From Antedon mediterranea (Eukaryota > Echinodermata > Crinoidea > Comatulida > Antedonidae), in contig NC_092672.1 in the NCBI RefSeq assembly GCF_964355755.1, forward strand, positions 34,346,501 to 34,406,500: a stretch of DNA of 60,000 bases, written 5' to 3'. Position 1 is the first letter of the stretch; each line of letters starts with the position of its first letter. The notes beneath the pieces were generated by a model, which saw only the letters and a program-made list of their open reading frames with translations, was not told the origin of the DNA and did no database searches. Both the position numbers and the translations under genes were made by a program. This document shows positions 57,401-60,000 of this stretch, one piece after another.

Positions 57401-60000
57401 TTATCCAAAGTGCTTCAGAATGTTCTTAGCAAGACTGACAGCTTCCTTCTGCGACATAAACAAATACCGGAGAAGGTTAACGATGCAAGCATTGCTACGC
57501 TGCAACTCTACATGACGGTTAAGTTGGTTCGGTTTCTACTTAAGCAGAACGTACCCAACAGGTGAGCTATTAATACACTAAATCTCTGTCTACACTATCA
57601 AACTTTATGTGACAAAAAATGTGATGTGCCCAAATATGGACATGATGTTGTCATATCACTACTATATTTGGGCACATCACTACCATATTTGAGCACAACA
57701 CTTTTTTTTTTCAAATTACTTTAGTAGATGAGCTTTAGAGAGTTTTGAATTTGGATTCAGTACAGAGGAAAAAAAAAAGTTATTAATTATAAACGTTTGA
57801 TAGACTTTGTCTTTACGGCCCAATAACCCAATCTACCAAACAAACGTATTCTGTAAAAAACTCCATTCTATTAAAACAACCCTCCCCCCCCCCCCCGCCC
57901 CCCCAGAAAAAATTTTCTGCCAATCAAACATATTCAGTCAAAATCCAATTCTATTAAAAAAAGCAAAAATCAACCCATTCTGCCAAACAAAACCTATTCT
58001 GTCAAATATCCCATTCTGTTAAAAAAACAAAAAAAAACCTATTCTGCCAAACAAACCTATTCTGTCAAAAATCTCATTCTATTAAAAAAAAAATTCTGCC
58101 AAGCAAACCTATTCTGTCAAAAATCCCATTCTATTAAAAAAGGATTCTGCCAAAAATCCCATTCTATTAAAAGGTTATTTTTCTTCTAAATTATAATTGA
58201 AAAAAGTAAGCTATAATATGTTTTTATCAATTTTTTAGTGACAGACTTGATATTATCAACTTTCATGATTGGTTCCAAAACTCGTTAATCTTTTGGATGA
58301 TGACATTTCGCAATGAGACTTTTAGTCGTGTTTTGAAAGCGTTGGAAATGGACAAAGACGTGAAGCTGGTACACGCTGTCGTTAAGTACTCAAACTCGGC
58401 TGTTGACGTTCAGTCTTGTTTCGCTAAAGTAAACTTTTTAATAGTTTTTATCTTTAAAGACCGTAAAACCTTGAAAAAAAACCATAGGCTTCTTTTTTTA
58501 GGAGTCTTGGGTGGGCTTCTTTTTGAAATAGGCTTCTTTTAAAGACTATTTTTGCGAGGGAAACTTTCCTGCATTTGCAAACTAGAGAGGGGCTTTTTTT
58601 CGAAATGAATGCTGCAGATTTCTAAAGGTTACTGTTACTAAATAACATGAGCCCAGGTGACTTCATTTCAAGGTTTTACAGTGGTTTATTCAGAAAACTA
58701 ATTAAGATTTAGAATGATATTATTTCATTTATTGTTTTATTTAAGGTTACTGAGGAATGGCAGAATATAAACTTTGGATGCATTGACAGTCGATTGATGG
58801 CCATAACAAAGATTACGATGGTAAGTAAAGTTTTGACAATTACTGGATCGCCATAAATCCAATATTAAATTTGATTTACATAAAAATATATAGATATATA
58901 GAAATAGATATCAAATTCAATGCATGACAAAATTACAAAAGAGCTGGAGGCACCTGACTATGGTCAAACTGAGAGGTACTAAATGCAACTGAAAATCAAG
59001 TAAATCAGGTAAATGTCCCTTAGCTCAGTGACCTATGCTGACAACGTCACTGATTCCTTTGCTCAGTGACATTATGTGCAGACAACATCACTGATTAACA
59101 TACCTTTGCTTAGTGACATCATGTGCTGACGTCACTTATTAACATACCTTTGCTCAGTGACATTATGTGCAGACGTTACTTATTAACATATCTTTGCTCA
59201 GTGACCTTATGACCCTGTATTAATCAACCGTTTTCCTATCACAGCTTGTATGCGATGGTGCTAAGTTATATGCAGATAAGCTGTACATCATTCTAGCAGA
59301 GAATGGCTTCTATGAAGGAGGAGGGAAAGTGGGAAACTTTGACATCAAAGATAAGGTAGGAGCTGGATCTAAACAAAAGGGAGCTTTTCGAAATAATGAC
59401 GCAGGTTAGGAGAGACACGCAAGTCAGAAAAAGCCCAGTGTTTTATTTCTGTGTGCAGAGAAATAATAAAAACAAACAAATGGTCCACAAAAGTTTTCTT
59501 GTATCCGCATCCGTAAATTGTATGCTTGGTTGTGCGTCAGACACTGCCGTGCCGTCTCCCTAATTACACAAGCTAGTATTGTCATAAATTTGACAAGTTG
59601 ATTACAAATGACATATTGTATCTTGTAATTTAAGTGAATTCTTGCCTGATTTTTTTTTCTCATGGTTTTGTAAGTTTCTTATTTATCTTTTTTTTTAGCT
59701 TTGTATAACACTGAACAACATAGAGCATGTACGAGCATATTTGGACAACTTGCCATCCTTACTAAATTGGGAGAGGAACGTAGAAGCTCTTGCGAAACAC
59801 CACGGTAACGAAGAGGCTGGGCGACGCACTTCTGATGCTCTAAAGCGTTTAACGCAGAAAGCGAGCGAAGCTATACTGATGCGGACCGCACAAGTAGAGC
59901 AGCAGATTGCGGAGAGAATGTGTGCTGAAGTTAAGAAGAATATCAAAGATCTTGTCAATGACTCAAGTAAACAGGATGAGGTATATATTGCTTGTATCCT
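41670..60000 (+). CDS. Munc13-4/BAIAP3-type protein (UNC13D-like), 3' partial
   Basis: Family role: C2/MUN protein that docks and primes secretory or lysosome-related vesicles through SNAREs. Exons (long form): 41670-42458, 45551-45610, 46322-46561, 47871-47927, 49136-49186, 49534-49644, 49949-50008, 50678-50744, 51017-51662, 52223-52345, 53057-53240, 53963-54052, 54430-54527, 54795-55026, 55468-55595, 56068-56227, 56831-56934, 57352-57561, 58239-58428, 58746-58820, 59245-59355, 59699-59980; 1356 residues so far, phases all consistent. C2A about residues 457-796: VLKLRVVEAKDLKPMDSNGL...SDPYF and MFLWDWDEE supply the Ca-binding Asp positions. GQCHLQLQF, INFHDWFQNSL, SNSAVDVQSCFAK and LCITLNNIEHVR match the C2-MUN/MHD1 region of UNC13D. 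The N-terminal 400 residues and a C2 insertion have no counterpart I recognise. MHD2 and C2B lie beyond the window. UNC13D versus BAIAP3 orthology is not settled. Confidence 0.92.
42459..44315 (+). other. Intron after exon 1a / upstream region of exon 1b
   Basis: No exon recognised. 43490-43560 has gattggccaata and acgtcacg (CCAAT- and CRE-like) and may hold a second promoter serving exon 1b; weak inference. Confidence 0.4.
43490..43560 (+). promoter_or_regulatory. Possible second promoter for exon 1b
   Basis: A CCAAT-box pair (ctgattggccaatag) 40 bp upstream of atacgtcacgcac (CRE-like). It is the only promoter-like cluster I see between the two first exons. Confidence 0.25.
44316..44375 (+). 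CDS. UNC13D-like exon 1b (alternative N-terminus)
   Basis: ATG at 44316 reads MAETEKASFDNDQMNGGGIS, donor TCT|gtgagt, phase 0 like exon 1a. An acceptor-like ccttttcag precedes it, so a leader exon may exist. Read through from exon 1a it would be out of frame and hit a stop, so it fits an alternative start, not an internal exon. Confidence 0.5.
44848..45410. repeat. Higher-order tandem repeat, period about 187 bp
   Basis: A super-unit beginning tagttgattttttttattct starts at about 44851, 45040 and 45226 (periods 189 and 186). Each holds several smaller related units (gacttataattgagtatggt). In the intron after exon 1b. Confidence 0.85.
45551..45610 (+). CDS. UNC13D-like exon 2, two in-frame donors
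   Basis: DAAENEQDKETANE, then optionally VCNDVE. Donors GAG|gtttgt at 45593 and again at 45611, 18 nt apart, both phase 0. Confidence 0.65.
45959..46222. mobile_element. MITE-B copy 1
   Basis: Inverted ends ttaaagatatattgtccctc / gaggacaatatatctttaa. Interior shares ttgaatatgccattttaatg and gcaaaatggcctattca with 53361 and 56966. Confidence 0.85.
46322..46561 (+). CDS. UNC13D-like exon 3
   Basis: LTNQQSVESLASNRDVTTES ... PSQQLPNRL, acidic and polar. Acceptor aactatag; a second in-frame acceptor (aaccag) 12 nt downstream would remove LTNQ. Donor CTG|gtgagt. Confidence 0.8.
46866..47030 (-). mobile_element. MITE-A copy 22
   Basis: Complete; TA-AAGCTCTGTCTACACAATC ... GTGTAGACAGAGCTT-TA. Confidence 0.92.
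47562..47747. mobile_element. MITE-E (GGTTCCCA ends)
   Basis: Ends ctaaagcgtggttcccacta and tattgggaaccaagctttaa are inverted repeats; interior rich in tgcgacg/gacgcaa. The open frame over it is incidental. Confidence 0.75.
47871..47927 (+). CDS. UNC13D-like exon 4 (basic)
   Basis: KRNRFAVRKRQKEEERKKQ, acceptor ccctttag, donor CAA|gtaagt. Short basic helix; human UNC13D also has a basic run near its N-terminus. Confidence 0.78.
48064..48208 (+). mobile_element. MITE-A copy 23
   Basis: Forward, complete ends. Confidence 0.9.
48247..48637. mobile_element. MITE-C-like long copy
   Basis: acagtagaacattcccatag at the left, agatatggttctactgttgt at the right; repeated tattygggaga-type boxes inside (cctatttaggagattc, ctatttgggagac). 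Confidence 0.5.
48872..49012 (-). mobile_element. MITE-A copy 24
   Basis: Reverse; left end shortened (AAAGCTCTACACTATC), right end complete. Confidence 0.87.
49136..49186 (+). CDS. UNC13D-like exon 5
   Basis: IISESLNTVVEFGIITK, acceptor ctctttttag, donor AAG|gttagt. Phase-compatible on both sides; not conserved enough to be certain. Confidence 0.65.
49378..49500. mobile_element. MITE-D copy 2 (truncated)
   Basis: ctttcacacctgttccggca ... and an interior (atatcgattggcgcatagcc) matching the reverse complement of 22940-22965. Confidence 0.65.
49534..49644 (+). CDS. UNC13D-like exon 6
   Basis: DEFVEFYNQVVRTLLHPLGK ... LELISHLQK; aligns with the human UNC13D helix LYEDALYTVLHRLG...ELLRYLQ. Donor AAG|gtacct. 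Confidence 0.9.
49949..50008 (+). CDS. UNC13D-like exon 7, ends at a GC donor
   Basis: ILDVDQALHSSLIKDQVNKL then TTG|gcaagt. With a phase-0 junction to exon 8 this gives the same spacing to the C2 domain as human UNC13D. GT alternatives nearby are weak (CAA|gtcaat) or break the frame. Confidence 0.75.
50012..50346 (+). mobile_element. Non-LTR retrotransposon 3' fragment
   Basis: Translates to RKRKYKWTGHMLRLP, then after an internal stop KRPVGRPKTTWIGN, the motif found at the C-terminus of many LINE reverse transcriptases; ends in (gat)n, a common LINE tail. 5'-truncated and broken. Confidence 0.75.
50678..50744 (+). CDS. UNC13D-like exon 8 (C2A start)
   Basis: PEKVVLKLRVVEAKDLKPMD SN; first C2 strands and the first Ca-loop Asp. 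Donor AATG|gtatat, phase 1. MITE-A copy 25 begins 22 nt into the intron. Confidence 0.94.
50767..50910 (+). mobile_element. MITE-A copy 25
   Basis: Forward; ends AAGCTCTGTCTACACTATC and AGTGTAGACAGAGATTA. Confidence 0.9.
51017..51662 (+). CDS. UNC13D-like exon 9 (C2A with long Lys-rich insertion)
   Basis: GLSDPYFIISLGSKSASKSG, then about 170 residues of Ser/Asp/Lys-rich sequence, then QIYRTTVAKETLHPIWNEVF. The insertion falls where UNC13D and BAIAP3 have a loop but is far longer. Three imperfect Lys-rich repeats lie at 51208-51268, 51379-51432 and 51499-51552. Donor AT|gtaagt. The antisense open frame is a shadow. Confidence 0.94.
51840..52078. mobile_element. MITE-C copy with 16-bp tandem amplification
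   Basis: The box tagaagtgtcccttta is repeated about six times (51950-52045); ends gaattcctattaagacgc and ggagtgttgtactgta. Confidence 0.6.
52223..52345 (+). CDS. UNC13D-like exon 10 (C2A)
   Basis: EVTNAEDQQLQMFLWDWDEE G; the D-x-D of Ca loop 3 is present. Then NVTKSLDRKHKLAGVQ. Donor AC|gtaagt, phase 2. Confidence 0.94.
52544..52707 (-). mobile_element. MITE-A copy 26
   Basis: Ends AAAGCGCTGTCTACACTAT and GATAGTGTAGACAGAGCT. Confidence 0.88.
53057..53240 (+). CDS. UNC13D-like exon 11 (C2A end)
   Basis: IFRHMKQTMEHGKSMDDFMG..., WYKIKKHSKGCGQCHLQLQF; closely follows human UNC13D (DDFLGN..WYPLEP..GQCHLQFQ). Donor TCG|gtatgt. Confidence 0.95.
53361..53685. mobile_element. MITE-B copy 2
   Basis: Ends aaatatatattgtccccctg / tggggacaagatatctttaa; interior as in copy 1. 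Confidence 0.8.
53963..54052 (+). CDS. UNC13D-like exon 12
   Basis: EDEDNTVSHVVMYYKLSKAI HKYEGKLALK, start of the MUN region. Donor AAG|gtacaa. Confidence 0.9.
54430..54527 (+). CDS. UNC13D-like exon 13
   Basis: NGSWDGVMSEKSKLILALYA VQRGLTQLAALN; human UNC13D has [20 protein letters not shown]. Donor AT|gtaaat, phase 2. Confidence 0.92.
54795..55026 (+). CDS. UNC13D-like exon 14
   Basis: DLAALLDFYLEANTNSKDSP ... HRGIQAPD; acceptor aactccag, donor GAT|gtaaga. Confidence 0.9.
55468..55595 (+). CDS. UNC13D-like exon 15
   Basis: PSHILESAACSYIIECLKKL ... VEILDQLKVMC; corresponds to the RLQSLLRVLVQMCK part of UNC13D. Donor AG|gtaaag. Confidence 0.92.
56068..56227 (+). CDS. UNC13D-like exon 16
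   Basis: LDSIQSILKIKFESVGAGIL ... VLEPVTLPEGDV; donor GTT|gtaagt. The intron sequence just after the donor is repeated at 56361 together with a SINE-2 segment. Confidence 0.9.
56231..56600 (+). mobile_element. SINE-2, duplicated
   Basis: gagtgagtggccgagtggtt (A-box-like, tRNA-Ser/Leu type) at 56270; flank plus head (agttacttctcat ... cattttaggagtgag) repeats at 56362-56410, followed by the body seen inverted at 18660-18970. Confidence 0.7.
56831..56934 (+). CDS. UNC13D-like exon 17
   Basis: QSEELCDTIQKLNEVIKQVT VICKTNDGFKKFFN; acceptor tttgtag, donor AT|gtaagt, phase 2. Confidence 0.92.
56966..57338. mobile_element. MITE-B copy 3
   Basis: Left end tttaaagatatattctcccc, interior ttgaatatgccattttaatg and gcaaaatggcctagtt; the right end (ggtacaatacattttta) abuts the acceptor region of exon 18. 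Confidence 0.75.
57352..57561 (+). CDS. UNC13D-like exon 18 (MHD1 begins)
   Basis: FQVDYFVVVSEEVDQSLSKV ... LQLYMTVKLVRFLLKQ; parallels LFQLYISLKELCQL of UNC13D. Donor AG|gtgagc, phase 2. Confidence 0.94.
57580..57737 (+). mobile_element. MITE-A copy 27
   Basis: Forward; left end ATCTCTGTCTACACTATC, right end degraded (ttagtagatgagcttta). Confidence 0.83.
57830..58175. repeat. Tandem repeat (ccattctattaaaa / cctattctgtcaaa) with C run
   Basis: Imperfect unit of about 50 bp repeated about six times; a nearly pure C stretch lies at about 57882-57904. Confidence 0.85.
58239..58428 (+). CDS. UNC13D-like exon 19 (MHD1)
   Basis: SDRLDIINFHDWFQNSLIFW M..., VKYSNSAVDVQSCFAK; strong match to the human MHD1. 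Donor AAA|gtaaac. Confidence 0.96.
58746..58820 (+). CDS. UNC13D-like exon 20 (MHD1)
   Basis: VTEEWQNINFGCIDSRLMAI TKITM; acceptor atttaag, donor ATG|gtaagt. Confidence 0.93.
59015..59215. repeat. Tandem repeat of about 45 bp
   Basis: gctcagtgacattatgtgca, gacgtcacttattaacatac and similar: four to five diverged copies just before exon 21. Confidence 0.85.
59245..59355 (+). CDS. UNC13D-like exon 21
   Basis: LVCDGAKLYADKLYIILAEN GFYEGGGKVGNFDIKDK; donor AAG|gtagga. Parallels VKFVEDTCRLALVYCSLI of UNC13D. Confidence 0.94.
59699..59980 (+). CDS. UNC13D-like exon 22 (last in window)
   Basis: LCITLNNIEHVRAYLDNLPS ... IKDLVNDSSKQDE; human has [20 protein letters not shown]. Donor GAG|gtatat; gene continues past the edge. 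Confidence 0.94.

Noticed and set aside
4959-59980. The three genes as a functional cluster or operon
   Set aside because: Gaps of several kb, separate promoter-like regions and unrelated pathways; simple adjacency.

Overview
The window is animal nuclear DNA. It is AT-rich, with many short exons, GT-AG introns from under 100 bp to almost 8 kb, tRNA-derived SINEs, a LINE remnant and very many small palindromic elements. Three conserved animal genes lie head to tail on the + strand; I see no convincing gene on the - strand. The intron density and proteins suggest an invertebrate, possibly a marine deuterostome such as an echinoderm. That placement is a guess; the sequence alone does not settle the phylum.

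Layout. (1) 4959-19934: last ten coding exons of an oxysterol-binding protein (OSBP), starting in the coiled coil after the PH domain (5' part outside the window), with the VAP-binding FFAT motif, the complete sterol/PI4P transfer domain and the stop codon. (2) 19935-24290: downstream of OSBP, mostly UTR/intergenic DNA with repeats and a perfect 35-bp hairpin. (3) about 24290-39196: complete PHF12 (Pf1), with a CpG-containing putative promoter, a probable noncoding first exon and 14 coding exons for 882 residues (two PHD fingers, an MRG15/Sin3-interaction segment, an FHA domain). (4) 39197-41593: PHF12 3' UTR and intergenic DNA. (5) 41594-60000: 5' two thirds of a Munc13-4/BAIAP3-type gene (UNC13D-like), with a 263-residue first coding exon behind a TATA/Inr promoter, a second alternative first coding exon, a C2 domain interrupted by a long lysine-rich insertion, and the MHD1 region. 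The gene runs off the right edge.

The proteins belong to unrelated pathways: ER-Golgi sterol/PI4P exchange, Sin3-HDAC repression and SNARE-dependent exocytosis. I see no functional cluster.

The most striking feature is a palindromic MITE family (MITE-A, about 130-260 bp, TA target duplication, ends AAGCTCTGTCTACACTATC / its complement) with about 27 copies in 60 kb. One copy sits inside a PHF12 splice donor, another lies 6 nt after the OSBP stop codon, and a pair appears to have mobilised 165 bp of ordinary DNA between them. Other points of interest are two GC-AG introns, a LINE fragment abutting one of those GC donors, tandem in-frame splice sites in the UNC13D-like linker, and a hammerhead-ribozyme-like core in a dispersed repeat.
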